From the IMG/VR virus record IMGVR_UViG_3300032293_001310, positions 1 through 64,000 of that record: DNA of 64,000 nt; one strand, 5' to 3'. Of the stretch, positions 17,199 to 25,926 are shown piece after piece. The first letter of the stretch is position 1. Every line of letters begins with the position of its first letter. The notes beneath the pieces were generated by a model, which was given only the letters and a program-made list of their open reading frames with translations, searched no databases and had not been told where the DNA came from. The stretch is from a virus. A program made the translations under genes and the position numbers.

Positions 17199-18119
17199 AT
17201 GCCAATAGGTTTATTATCAAACAAAAAATTAACAAAAAGATTCACATCCAGTGGAGAAGTAGTTGTACAGCCAATAACCAGTTCAACGTCTTGGGTTTGT
17301 CCCGCAGGTGTTACTGAGGTGTTTGCTATACTTGTTGGTGGAGGTGGTGGAGGTGGAGGAAATTATTGCGCATCAAATCCTGGATTTGGAGGCGGAGGCG
17401 GAGGCGGTCAAGTAGTCACTGCATCTATTTCTGTTATACCCAGTCAATCTTATTCTATTGTAATCGGTGCCGGTGGGTCGGGTGCAACAAATCCAGCAAC
17501 TACTGGGTATGCCACTAGTGGCGGAGACACATATTTTGCAAAAAGCATATTTTCTGCCGGTGGGGGTGGTGGGGGAGGAAATACCGGAAATCTTTTACCG
17601 GATACTCACAATTATGGAAGACAAGGAGGAAATGGCGGAGGAAATGGATCTGGTACGGGACGCGCAGTGATAGATACCGGAATAAAAATGTCTTCTTCAT
17701 TTATAGCCAATGCCGGCTTTCCAGGATCTAATACCGGAGGTGGTGGGGCGGGCGGGGCACCTGTCAGTAGTACAGCCGGTGCAGGATTGACTGTCCAATT
17801 AGTTACTCCTACTGGTAGATTTTCTGGTTCTTTGGCATCTTCCACTTTTGGTGGTGGCGGTGGAGGTGGCACAGGATATCGTCCCGGTCCTCCTCCCGGA
17901 CGAAGTTTTGGTGGATCTGGAGGAGGCGGTAATGGTGGATATTGGTCATACATATCATCCATATGGGCTCACAATACTCCCACCGCTGGTACAATAAATA
18001 CCGGCGGAGGTGGAGGCGGAGCAGCGTCCAGTGGAGTAGCAAATTCATTCAATTCTGATTCTGGTGCCAACGGTGGATCTGGTGTCGTTTATTTAATATA
18101 TGAAAGAACTACGCTATAA
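17199..18119 (+). CDS. Glycine-rich tail fibre/adhesin-type protein
   Basis: 306 residues. After an N-terminal strand pair (STSWVCPAGVTEVFAILVGG) the protein becomes runs of 6-8 glycines separated by short beta segments (SYSIVIGAGGSG, the Gly-rich domain family). The C-terminus is GGSGVVYLIYERTTL. T-even gp38 adhesins use similar Gly-rich stretches to present loops to host receptors; orthology is not implied. Its stop abuts the minus-strand stop, overlapping that convergent gene by 6 bp. Confidence 0.68.
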   Translation: MPIGLLSNKKLTKRFTSSGEVVVQPITSSTSWVCPAGVTEVFAILVGGGGGGGGNYCASNPGFGGGGGGGQVVTASISVIPSQSYSIVIGAGGSGATNPATTGYATSGGDTYFAKSIFSAGGGGGGGNTGNLLPDTHNYGRQGGNGGGNGSGTGRAVIDTGIKMSSSFIANAGFPGSNTGGGGAGGAPVSSTAGAGLTVQLVTPTGRFSGSLASSTFGGGGGGGTGYRPGPPPGRSFGGSGGGGNGGYWSYISSIWAHNTPTAGTINTGGGGGGAASSGVANSFNSDSGANGGSGVVYLIYERTTL

Positions 18120-18779
18120 AGATATTCTTTCGTACTTAAATTTTTCAAAATCTTCTGTATAGGTTGTGTAAATAAATTCTTCGATCTCGCGAGTATAATG
18201 CATTAAATAATGCGACATTTCTTTTGATTTATTTTTATGCGGCAATATTTTTCCATTACTTAATTTAAATAAATCGTGAACAACATTATTTAAATTTTCA
18301 TATCTATACAGAATATCAACGTCGTTTAAATTTTCGTCTTCGTTTTTTAAAAAACTATATTGAGTTTCCAAGTGACCATCAAATTCATATATTCTTTCCA
18401 ATTTAGTTAAACTTTTGACGTATTGAACATAATTAGAAAAAGACAATTTATGCCAATTACAAGTGTATTTGTATTCAGAAAAAAATCGGTCGTATGGGTT
18501 CCTAACCATTGAAATTTTTTTGTAGCCATAAAATATTTCAGGCTCCAGTATTTTTTCAAGTTCCACTAAAGTAAAATGTTGTGGAGATTTCATGTAACAT
18601 TCTCTGTACTCGATATCTGTAAATTTTTCTTGCGGTATTAATTTTATTGTATTATTAGTTTGCCCCTCGTGGTAAAAATTTTTTAAACAAGACATATCGT
18701 CAAATAAACTGGCGAATGATGTACCCGCACACTTGGGTATATGTACAAAAATAATCTTATGTATATGACTTATTGGCAT
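18114..18779 (-). CDS. Sulfotransferase-like protein
   Basis: 221 residues. HIPKCAGTS at residues 13-21 is the 5'-phosphosulfate-binding loop of PAPS-dependent sulfotransferases (Sulfotransfer_2 type), and SMVRNPYDRFFSEY around 90-103 is the 3'-phosphate-binding segment. The two motifs together make the family call firm. It lacks a signal or membrane anchor, unlike Golgi relatives. Substrate unknown; a glycan on a virion or host-surface polysaccharide would fit the glycosyltransferase it overlaps by 10 bp. This pair is the only minus-strand pair in the window. Confidence 0.8.
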   Translation of the reverse strand: MPISHIHKIIFVHIPKCAGTSFASLFDDMSCLKNFYHEGQTNNTIKLIPQEKFTDIEYRECYMKSPQHFTLVELEKILEPEIFYGYKKISMVRNPYDRFFSEYKYTCNWHKLSFSNYVQYVKSLTKLERIYEFDGHLETQYSFLKNEDENLNDVDILYRYENLNNVVHDLFKLSNGKILPHKNKSKEMSHYLMHYTREIEEFIYTTYTEDFEKFKYERISL

Positions 18780-19774
18780 ATGTTGTATTTTTTTGAATAG
18801 GCTGATATAAACTTATATTTAAAAGAAGGATTTGCGGAACTTCCGGCAAAATGATATAGTTTTTTTTCTTGGGTTGACTCGTATATTGACCAATCTAGTG
18901 TTTTATCAAATATGTTTGGAATACTTTTAGTCAAATTTGTAATCCCATTTAATATTCCATAATTGCATAATTTTTTTATAACAAAATATTGATTTAAAAA
19001 AGATTGTTCAAAAAAATATACGGATGGCCAAACTTTCATCAACCATCTTACATTTTCAAAATGCGATTTCATTTGTTCTGTATTTGTCAGTAAGAATTGC
19101 CCCGCATTGAATACAACAGGATCCTCTTTCTGTATACAATTCCACTCGTCTGGCAAAAAATGACATACGCTGTGAGTAATTGTTGCTGCCGAAATAATTC
19201 TGTAATCGATTGTATTTTCTTGTTTATATAGTTTGTATTGATTGTCCACCGTTTCAAGTTTATAATATACACCATCAAACAAGTGGGATATATCACCCGC
19301 ACAAAGAATATCTGCATCAAGAAACAGAATATTCTTGTATAGATTTATTCGGGGATAATCAAAAATCAACAACTTTGATGCTGACGCTTCTACACAATCT
19401 TCTGGCGTATCTATAATGTAAAAATCGTAAGAAAACTTACTCAATTCGGATATAGAGCGTATTGCCTTGTGATGTAAATTGTCGGTGATTATAAGCAAAT
19501 CAAATTTTTTTGGGTCGTTGTGCTTTATTATACTTTTTATCAAAAGTTCAAAGAGCATAACGAATCCGGCACCAAATACTGAAAAGTATATCAAATTTTT
19601 GTCTCCGATTGGAGTGGTTGGTTTACTGATTGCCGCTGTATATTTTTCATTTAAAATATTTAATATAATATTTTTGTCCTCGGGTATTCCTCTATACTTT
19701 GTATTTTTGTTAAATTTTATATGATTTTTTGATGCATATAAAGCGCGATTGAACAAATCTGTTTCAACATTCAT
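18770..19774 (-). CDS. Glycosyltransferase, GT8-like (GT-A fold)
   Basis: 334 residues. NILFLDADILCAGDISHLF (from residue 148) holds the DxD metal/nucleotide-sugar site at D153 and D155 followed by the GDISxLF segment typical of GT8 enzymes. Upstream are LLIITDNL and SKLLIFDYPRINLYKN, and near the C-terminus YHFAGSSANPSFK provides the usual late His. It would transfer a sugar from a nucleotide-sugar in the host cytoplasm. It is transcribed with the sulfotransferase, so sugar addition followed by sulfation of one product is a reasonable inference. The minus-strand upstream region contains GATAAATA near 19791. Confidence 0.75.
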   Translation of the reverse strand: MNVETDLFNRALYASKNHIKFNKNTKYRGIPEDKNIILNILNEKYTAAISKPTTPIGDKNLIYFSVFGAGFVMLFELLIKSIIKHNDPKKFDLLIITDNLHHKAIRSISELSKFSYDFYIIDTPEDCVEASASKLLIFDYPRINLYKNILFLDADILCAGDISHLFDGVYYKLETVDNQYKLYKQENTIDYRIISAATITHSVCHFLPDEWNCIQKEDPVVFNAGQFLLTNTEQMKSHFENVRWLMKVWPSVYFFEQSFLNQYFVIKKLCNYGILNGITNLTKSIPNIFDKTLDWSIYESTQEKKLYHFAGSSANPSFKYKFISAYSKKYNICQ

Positions 19775-19835
19775 TTTATATATTTTTTTTATTTATCTTC
19801 TATATATATACATATATAAACCGTTATATAACATT

Positions 19836-20126
19836 ATGGAACTAAATCAACCAAATACACAAGTATCATCAAATAGTCCAAAAACTTTTGATGCGTCAGA
19901 ACTACAAGAACTAACTGCTATTCGTGAAGCATATGAACAAACTACTGTTTCACTTGGTCAATTGGAAATGCAAAAGCGTGAATTGGCTAAAACAGAAAAG
20001 CGAGTTAATGAACGATTAACTGCCATAGAAGCACAAGAAAAAGTATTCTTAGATAAGATCGTAGCCAAGTATGGCGAAGGTACGTTCGACATCAATACAG
20101 GAATATTTACACCAAAATCCAAATAA
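19836..20126 (+). CDS. Small coiled-coil protein upstream of the tail sheath
   Basis: I start it at the ATG at 19836; the longer in-frame version from 19749 adds a low-complexity Tyr/Ile stretch that overlaps the minus-strand gene and its promoter. The 96 residues have a Ser/Thr/Asn-rich tail, then about 60 residues of heptad-like helix (ELQELTAIREAYEQTTVSL, KREL, KRVNERLTAIEAQEKV), then KYGEGTFDINTGIFTPKSK. Similar short coiled-coil proteins occur beside tail genes in T4-like phages; function unknown. A terminator follows at once. Confidence 0.65.
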   Translation: MELNQPNTQVSSNSPKTFDASELQELTAIREAYEQTTVSLGQLEMQKRELAKTEKRVNERLTAIEAQEKVFLDKIVAKYGEGTFDINTGIFTPKSK

Positions 20127-20150
20127 TAGATATATTTATTATAATACCCA

Positions 20151-20179
20151 AAATCCTCCATATTAGTGGAGGATTTTTT
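20151..20179 (+). terminator. Intrinsic terminator before the tail sheath
   Basis: Ten-bp stem AAATCCTCCA (20151-20160) with TGGAGGATTT (20167-20176), 6-nt loop, and a T tract to 20179. Separates the coiled-coil gene from the sheath promoter. Confidence 0.9.
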
Positions 20180-20201
20180 ATTGTTTGAAAAATTAGTGTC
20201 A

Positions 20202-20209
20202 TATTTATA
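20202..20209 (+). promoter_or_regulatory. Late-type promoter box TATTTATA for the tail sheath
   Basis: Exact box between terminator and sheath gene, 32 bp before the ATG. A TAGGAG Shine-Dalgarno follows at 20226-20231. Confidence 0.6.
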
Positions 20210-20241
20210 TTTACAACTTTTTATATAGGAGTTAAAAAACT

Positions 20242-23200
20242 ATGGCAATCGAACAAAATGGAAATTATAGCCCTTCAGAACGCATCGTTTCGCCTGGTGT
20301 ATTCACCAGAGAAATAGATCAGTCGTTTCTTGCACAGGGTGTAGCAGCAATCGGCGGTGTGGTAGTCGCTCCGTTCCCAAAAGGACCGGGCTTTTCACCA
20401 ACCGTGATCAATAGTGAAGGTGACTTAACTAGCATATTCGGTGATGCAGATGGTACGCTATACGGACCAATCACTGCACAGCAATATCTTCGTCAACAAG
20501 GACAAGTAACAGTTGTTCGTGTTGGTGGTCTTTCCGGATACAACCAGAAACAGGGACTATTTGTCACCGCACTACCTGGTCAATATGCCAGATTCGTTGA
20601 AACTGGTAGTGTATCTGGATCTTTGCTGGATTCTACACTATATCCAAATTCTTCGGTAGATCACGAATTTTATATCACGGGCAGCGTTAGTGTCACTTTT
20701 GACAGTGGATACTATGAAGGAGAAACGATTGAAATTGGTACCTTGCAAGTAAAAACTTGGAAACGTACTTCCACTATGTTGTATGGAGCATCAACTGCAT
20801 CCGGAGACTGCTTGGATACATTTGTTGCAACCGCTTCATTTGAAAATACTCCAATTACTATCATTGGTTCTGCTCCATGGAACGGTGTAAAAGTTCAACA
20901 ACTCACGATACGTAGAGTACCAGGAGCATGCGACTTTGAATTGGAAATAGAAGCAATTCTTTCTGGTTCATACGGTCCATTCAATCCAAATGCATTTACT
21001 GCTGGCACAATATCCTCGGAAGATGGTTGCGGAAGCGCTTCAGCAATTCCTGCAAGAGACGAAGTTGTATTGGCGGTACTAGCAAATACAGCATACGACC
21101 GTGGCCAAAATCTATACGGATTTAGCGGATCGCTGTTGTATACATCATCCGCAGCGGCAGTTACTACGGATTTTTCTCTCGCGCTAAATACAATCTACAC
21201 CGATGGAAGTGGCAATACCGCAAGTTCGTCTTACGGTACATATCGTTTCTCGTTGGATGAAGAATCGAACAGTTACATCACCAATGTATTTGGTACCGAT
21301 CCAAAGGCTGGATTCGTTCCAGTTGCTGCCGGTCAAAAGATTGAAGCGGCCTACACATACAAGAATTTCAAGAGCCGTACAAAAACGGTGATAAATGAAA
21401 TGCTTGCGTCCGGTAGTTGGAAGATTGCAATTGCTACTCGCAACGCACTTGTGTTTGAAGACGGCATCGAACCAGCAGACGGTACTTCTACGTTCGATCT
21501 TACGAACGCATACACACCGTTCATTCGCTCACAGTTGATCGCTCCTTTCACCGGAAGTGGAGTTTCTTCTAGTGCAGCATATGATCTGTTCAAGGTTCAT
21601 ACACTAACAGACGGTACATCTGCAAATACCGCATATAAGGTTGAAATATCAAACGTTAAATCCGCAGGTTCTATACCGGGAAGTTCGTATGGGTCATTCA
21701 CATTGGCTGTTCGCAGTTATAGCGACACCGACCTGAAGCCTGTATATCTAGAACGCTTTGACAATCTAAGTTTGGATGTCAATAGCGCCAACTACATCGC
21801 TCGTCGTATCGGCGATACATACAACTATATTGACTTCAATGGTAAGATTCTGGAATTCGGAGACTTCCCACAAAAGAGTAAATATATCCGCGTCGAAATG
21901 GCTACTGCTCCATGGCCAGTAGACTCAATCCCATACGGATTTGGTCCATATGCTGCACCAGTTGGTGGAGACTTTGCCCGTCTAGGTAAGGTCACTCCAA
22001 TGCAATACTGTTCCGCGTCTGCATATTTGCTACAACCGGGCAGATATGCTTCTGGAATAGTATTCCAGCCAGCCCCTGCACAAGCCGATGATGAACTAAA
22101 GGCGCTGTATCCAAACGGCTCATCCGTTGGTCCAGAATTGGATAACAAGCAATATTTTGCTCCAATACCTCAAGGTTCTTCTGTGGGTAAGAATGTTGCG
22201 TTCGACTTGGAAACATATTGCGGAGTTTCTCCACTGTATGTCGCTTCTCAAGAAAACACAAACGTAAAGAAACGTCGCTTTGTGCTAGGATTCCAAGGCG
22301 GATTCGATGGTCAATCTCCTTCTGTTCCATTGTTGATTGGTAATGATATATTACCAACAAATCAACAAGGACTAGATTGCGCGACATCGACAAGCCGTGG
22401 TACATATGCATACAGACAAGCAATCGCTGCTCTAAGTAATGCAGATGAGTTTGATTTCAACCTCATCACAACGCCTGGTGTAAATTATCAACATCACGCA
22501 TATATATCATCAGCAATTGTTGATATGTGCGAACGCCGTGGCGATGCATTCTATATCATGGATGTTGCTCCAAACCAAAGTGCTGGTGCATCTTCCATAC
22601 AGAACGCAGTTGATCTCGCTGGTCAGTTTGACACAAACTACGCCGCGACATACTATCCTTGGGTCAAGGTAGTTGAAACAAACAGCAATAAGATTATGCC
22701 GGTTCCTCCTTCGGTCGTAATGATGAGCGTTTATGCAGCAAACGATAAGGTTGCAGCCGAATGGTTTGCTCCAGCAGGTCTAAACCGTGGTGGTATTCCA
22801 ACCGCCGTATCTGTTGCTGACAGATTGACACATACTGAACGTGACACTCTATACGAAGGTCACGTAAACCCAATCGCCGCATTTCCTGGTCAAGGTGTTG
22901 TGGCTTGGGGTCAGAAGACGCTACAACGCAATCCAAGCGCATTGGATCGCGTAAATGTTCGCCGTCTATTGATTGCGTTGAAGAAGTTCATCGCTTCTTC
23001 TTCGAGATTCCTAGTATTCGAACAGAATGTAGCAACAACCCGTCAGCGCTTCCTGAATATCGTAAATCCATATTTGGAAAGCGTACAACAACGTTCTGGC
23101 GTATATGCCTTCAAGGTTGTTATGGATGACAGCAACAATACACCTGATCTAGTTGATCGTGGTATATTGTATGGTCAAATCTATATTCAGCCAACACGTA

Positions 23201-23265
23201 CCGCTGAAATGATTGTATTGGACTTCAATGTACTACCAACTGGTGCTGCATTTCCAGGAGCCTAA
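20242..23265 (+). CDS. Contractile tail sheath protein (T4 gp18-like)
   Basis: At 1,007 residues this is much longer than T4 gp18 (659). The N-terminus IVSPGVFTREIDQSF and the ITAQQYLRQQGQVTVVRVG segment are sheath hallmarks. The C-terminal 350 residues hold the conserved core: CERRGDAFYIMDVAP, AATYYPWVKVVE, VPPSVVMMSVYA, AEWFAPAGLNRGGI, DRVNVRRLLIALKKFI and a final beta strand that inserts into neighbouring subunits. The extra length lies between about residues 110 and 600, probably surface-exposed domains. It contracts around the tube at infection. Strong ribosome site, own promoter and terminator, as expected for one of the most abundant virion proteins. The tube gene is displaced by an inserted block. 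Confidence 0.95.
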   Translation: MAIEQNGNYSPSERIVSPGVFTREIDQSFLAQGVAAIGGVVVAPFPKGPGFSPTVINSEGDLTSIFGDADGTLYGPITAQQYLRQQGQVTVVRVGGLSGYNQKQGLFVTALPGQYARFVETGSVSGSLLDSTLYPNSSVDHEFYITGSVSVTFDSGYYEGETIEIGTLQVKTWKRTSTMLYGASTASGDCLDTFVATASFENTPITIIGSAPWNGVKVQQLTIRRVPGACDFELEIEAILSGSYGPFNPNAFTAGTISSEDGCGSASAIPARDEVVLAVLANTAYDRGQNLYGFSGSLLYTSSAAAVTTDFSLALNTIYTDGSGNTASSSYGTYRFSLDEESNSYITNVFGTDPKAGFVPVAAGQKIEAAYTYKNFKSRTKTVINEMLASGSWKIAIATRNALVFEDGIEPADGTSTFDLTNAYTPFIRSQLIAPFTGSGVSSSAAYDLFKVHTLTDGTSANTAYKVEISNVKSAGSIPGSSYGSFTLAVRSYSDTDLKPVYLERFDNLSLDVNSANYIARRIGDTYNYIDFNGKILEFGDFPQKSKYIRVEMATAPWPVDSIPYGFGPYAAPVGGDFARLGKVTPMQYCSASAYLLQPGRYASGIVFQPAPAQADDELKALYPNGSSVGPELDNKQYFAPIPQGSSVGKNVAFDLETYCGVSPLYVASQENTNVKKRRFVLGFQGGFDGQSPSVPLLIGNDILPTNQQGLDCATSTSRGTYAYRQAIAALSNADEFDFNLITTPGVNYQHHAYISSAIVDMCERRGDAFYIMDVAPNQSAGASSIQNAVDLAGQFDTNYAATYYPWVKVVETNSNKIMPVPPSVVMMSVYAANDKVAAEWFAPAGLNRGGIPTAVSVADRLTHTERDTLYEGHVNPIAAFPGQGVVAWGQKTLQRNPSALDRVNVRRLLIALKKFIASSSRFLVFEQNVATTRQRFLNIVNPYLESVQQRSGVYAFKVVMDDSNNTPDLVDRGILYGQIYIQPTRTAEMIVLDFNVLPTGAAFPGA

Positions 23266-23284
23266 TATATAAAAAGTTAAAATC

Positions 23285-23312
23285 AAAAGCCCACCGAAAG
23301 GTGGGCTTTTTT
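23285..23312 (+). terminator. Intrinsic terminator after the tail sheath
   Basis: Perfect 11-bp stem AAAAGCCCACC/GGTGGGCTTTT around a GAAA tetraloop (23285-23310), running into T6. Confidence 0.95.
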
Positions 23313-23337
23313 ATTGCTATTTGATGAACATCTGCTA

Positions 23338-23345
23338 TATTTATA
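23338..23345 (+). promoter_or_regulatory. Late-type promoter box TATTTATA, 4 bp from a start codon
   Basis: The box ends 4 bp before the ATG at 23350. By analogy with the T4 late box, transcription would start at about the ATG, giving a leaderless mRNA. The same spacing occurs at 37158. Confidence 0.55.
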
Positions 23346-23349
23346 AAAT

Positions 23350-23913
23350 ATGCATATACTCCTAAAAACTCTATTAAAAGAAGTAGAAGAAAAGTCTCCC
23401 TTAAAATATCAAATGTATGTGGATATGGACGGAGTTCTTGTAAATCTTGATAAAGGGTTCAAGGCAGTTTCTGGTGGATTATCTCCAAAGGAATACGAAG
23501 ATAAAAATGGTAAAAACACTTTTTGGAAAGTAGTAAATAAAAATCCCAACTTCTGGCTTGAGTTAGAACCATTACCAGATGCTAAAGTTTTGTGGGACTA
23601 TATAAAAGATACGTTTGAAGATCCTCCTGCGGTTGTGTTGAGTGCTGGACAAGGAAATAAAATAACAGAACAAAAAACTGCGTGGATACGTAAGCATATA
23701 GATCCCAGTGTCAAAGTCATCATAGCAAAATCTGGCATTAAAAAATCGGAATATATTATTGACGGCGCGGGTACTAAACTTACTCATATACTACTTGATG
23801 ATACAGACAAGAATATAACTGCTTGGGAAAATTCCGGTGAAAATAGAATTGCTATTTTACATAAAGATGCGGCGAGCAGCATAAATAAGATTAAACAGAT
23901 TGTGTCTGTATGA
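23350..23913 (+). CDS. HAD-family phosphatase, 5'-nucleotidase-like, with N-terminal tag
   Basis: 187 residues. MYVDMDGVLVNLDKGF (from residue 22) is the HAD motif I nucleophile loop, with D25 and D27; VVLSAGQGNK gives motif II (Ser), and ILLDDTDKNI the acidic motif. Best fit is the 5'(3')-deoxyribonucleotidase-like branch seen in phages, which would hydrolyse nucleoside monophosphates; the precise substrate is uncertain. The first 15 residues, MHILLKTLLKEVEEK, form a helix of the kind shared by the tagged genes at 26.6-31 kb. Coupled by ATGA to the next gene. Confidence 0.72.
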   Translation: MHILLKTLLKEVEEKSPLKYQMYVDMDGVLVNLDKGFKAVSGGLSPKEYEDKNGKNTFWKVVNKNPNFWLELEPLPDAKVLWDYIKDTFEDPPAVVLSAGQGNKITEQKTAWIRKHIDPSVKVIIAKSGIKKSEYIIDGAGTKLTHILLDDTDKNITAWENSGENRIAILHKDAASSINKIKQIVSV

Positions 23914-24158
23914 ATCACGTTTCGCTAAAATCTTTGCTGCTAAAAGAACAATTTCATGTATCCGACATGGTTATGCTTGAAAAGGCGTGCAAGGCTTTTG
24001 CAGACGTATTAATAAAAAACAATATTGTAGCACATCATCATAAAGATCTTACAGCAGCAGATACTCCTATATCTCAATATTCAGAAGATATAGCAGAAGT
24101 TGTTCGCAATGAAGTAATCAAATGGATGGATGTAGCAAACGGACGAGGTGGCAGATGA
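23910..24158 (+). CDS. Small tagged protein, function unknown
   Basis: 82 residues, starting by ATGA overlap. MNHVSLKSLLLKEQF at the start is another copy of the Leu-Lys-rich helical tag (LKE at 11-13). The rest (LEKACKAFADVLIKNNIVA, IAEVVRNEVIKWMDV) looks helical. No known motif. Expressed with the HAD protein and the nucleotidyltransferase. Confidence 0.62.
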   Translation: MNHVSLKSLLLKEQFHVSDMVMLEKACKAFADVLIKNNIVAHHHKDLTAADTPISQYSEDIAEVVRNEVIKWMDVANGRGGR

Positions 24159-25063
24159 ATTATCCTTTATACAACGACAAACTTGCTCCTATATGGAACA
24201 TCAATGAAGATGGCGCGAGACTTGATGATGAAGTAAGAAAATCGCTCATCAAGATTGCGATGGATTTTGTGCAGGATCTAAAAAAGAACCAAGATATAAA
24301 CATCAAGATCGATGACATACTTCTTATTGGTTCTATCACCAATTATAATTGGACGCCATATTCAGATATTGATCTACATATATCAACCGATTTTTCCAAA
24401 CTTGATATGAGCAAAGAAGATGCACAGGCTATGTTTGATGCGATTAAAACTGGTTGGAATAGCAAGCACGACATTGTGATGAAAAACTTTGATGTTGAGT
24501 TATATGTTGAAGATATAGGGGCAGAACAGGTGTCTGCATCGAAGTATAGCGTTCTAAGAAATGAATGGATAAAAGAACCAAAGAAAGAAAGTCCAAACTT
24601 CAATAAGTCGCTTATAAAAAAGAAGTATAAAGAATACTCAAAGAAGATAGATGACTTGATGGATGCAGACAGCGAAAAGCCGCTAAAAGATTTACTCGAA
24701 AAGATATACAAGTTTCGTCAAGCGGGATTAGATAAGGGCGGAGAACTAAGTGAAGAAAATATTGTATTCAAGATACTAAGAGCAAGGGGCAAGTTGGATA
24801 AACTAAAAGACACTATATCAGCGATTTACGACGATAAGATGAGTGTCGATGAAATCGCCATGAACAATAGTTATTATGAGAAGGATGTTCAAGACGCGGC
24901 AGATGATATATATGCGATTGCAAAAGCGTTAAAAGTATATCCAGATATTGAACCATATATCAAAAAGATATCATTAAAATACAAGAAGTATTCGGACGAT
25001 GTGCATATAGACATCGCAAGGGCATTTTCAAAGCTTAGAAAACAACAAATAAAAACATCTTGA
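24155..25063 (+). CDS. Nucleotidyltransferase-fold protein
   Basis: I start at 24155, where the ATG overlaps the previous stop, instead of 24122. 302 residues. ILLIGSITNYNWTPYSDIDL (residues 56-75) is the polymerase-beta-type signature: Gly-Ser (59-60), then Asp-x-Asp (D71, D73) ten residues later, with a third acidic position possible in NFDVELYVED. Such proteins transfer nucleotides to protein, RNA or small molecules; the substrate is not evident. The C-terminal 170 residues are Lys/Glu-rich helices. Its stop codon lies inside the -35 box of the next promoter. Confidence 0.7.
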   Translation: MNYPLYNDKLAPIWNINEDGARLDDEVRKSLIKIAMDFVQDLKKNQDINIKIDDILLIGSITNYNWTPYSDIDLHISTDFSKLDMSKEDAQAMFDAIKTGWNSKHDIVMKNFDVELYVEDIGAEQVSASKYSVLRNEWIKEPKKESPNFNKSLIKKKYKEYSKKIDDLMDADSEKPLKDLLEKIYKFRQAGLDKGGELSEENIVFKILRARGKLDKLKDTISAIYDDKMSVDEIAMNNSYYEKDVQDAADDIYAIAKALKVYPDIEPYIKKISLKYKKYSDDVHIDIARAFSKLRKQQIKTS

Positions 25064-25087
25064 CATAATATATCGGCGTGATAATAT
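25060..25087 (+). promoter_or_regulatory. Sigma70-like promoter TTGACA-16-TAATAT
   Basis: -35 at 25060-25065 and -10 at 25082-25087. The expected transcription start, 7 nt past the -10, is 25094, the A of the next ATG. Confidence 0.65.
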
Positions 25088-25093
25088 GTCGGT

Positions 25094-25783
25094 ATGCTAA
25101 AGAATATTAAGTTTGCCCGGTTTGGCGGGCTTAGTTCAGTCAATCAAAAGGGATATGATTCGAACTGTGATGGCTATCATTCTCCTCCCGCCAAGCGTGG
25201 CTTTTATGCGTTTCTTTGGCCGCATTATGAGTTCTTTCTTCTCAGCGGTGGATTATGGACAAACTATCCTTGGTCAATAGGCACCAAGTTCAGTTACTTG
25301 AAAGACGCAAAGGGTAATATCATTGACGAAAATCATCCTGATCATGAATACTTTTCCAGCACAGGAAAGTATTGGAGCATTCCCACCAAAGAATGGTATT
25401 TTCATCAGAAGAAACATCCTGAATATGAAGACCCCGAATATGATGCTAAGTTGGAGGCACATTGTATTGATTGGGAAACAAATCACGGAGATAAGCCCAA
25501 GTGGGTGTTGGTCCAAAAGCCTTCGCCCAGAATCTTTGAGTACAAAGGAAATATCTGGCATCATTTGACCTGCTATCTTGGACCTTCTGGTGCACTGAAG
25601 CAGAAAGGCGGTTGGACTCTTTCGCCGTTTGACGAATACGCAAAAGCATTACAAAAAAACATGCACGCTGGTCGCAGGACACAGTGCGAATACAGTTCCA
25701 AAAAAGGACTACCGAAGTCCAACAAAAATCCTTATGTGGGAATATCCAAGGATCATTTGGAAGTTTTTATTGAGAAAATTTGA
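25094..25783 (+). CDS. Uncharacterised protein with its own early-type promoter
   Basis: 229 residues, soluble, Trp/Tyr/His rich (GFYAFLWPHYEFFLLSGG, WYFHQKKHPEYEDPEYD, GNIWHHLTCYLGPSG). I do not recognise a family. It is expressed from an apparent sigma70 promoter while lying between sheath and tube genes, so its timing probably differs from its neighbours; an early host- or defence-directed function is possible but unproven. The mRNA would be leaderless. Confidence 0.65.
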   Translation: MLKNIKFARFGGLSSVNQKGYDSNCDGYHSPPAKRGFYAFLWPHYEFFLLSGGLWTNYPWSIGTKFSYLKDAKGNIIDENHPDHEYFSSTGKYWSIPTKEWYFHQKKHPEYEDPEYDAKLEAHCIDWETNHGDKPKWVLVQKPSPRIFEYKGNIWHHLTCYLGPSGALKQKGGWTLSPFDEYAKALQKNMHAGRRTQCEYSSKKGLPKSNKNPYVGISKDHLEVFIEKI

Positions 25784-25795
25784 GTAGTTGGTGTA

Positions 25796-25803
25796 TATTT
25801 ATA
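25796..25803 (+). promoter_or_regulatory. Late-type box TATTTATA, distal copy before the tail tube
   Basis: First of two exact copies in the 143-bp gap before the tail tube (second at 25886). It lies directly against an ATG (25804) opening a 38-codon ORF that I do not call as a gene. Confidence 0.45.
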
Positions 25804-25885
25804 ATGTATATAAAAAGTGAGCATTTGTTGGAATACCTTGTTAAAAAAAAGTACCAAAAAATGCAGCATTTTATATTTTGTGCTA

Positions 25886-25893
25886 TATTTATA
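25886..25893 (+). promoter_or_regulatory. Late-type promoter box TATTTATA for the tail tube
   Basis: Exact box 33 bp before the tube ATG, the same spacing as before the sheath. The overlapping TATAAATA (25890-25897) also matches the T4 late box on the coding strand. Confidence 0.6.
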
Positions 25894-25926
25894 AATAGAA
25901 AAAGAACACTTAACCAATAAAATACT

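Noticed and set aside
25804-25920. 38-codon ORF directly after a late box before the tail tube
   Set aside because: No ribosome site, Lys-rich low-complexity product, and its end overlaps the second late box; treated as tail-tube leader.
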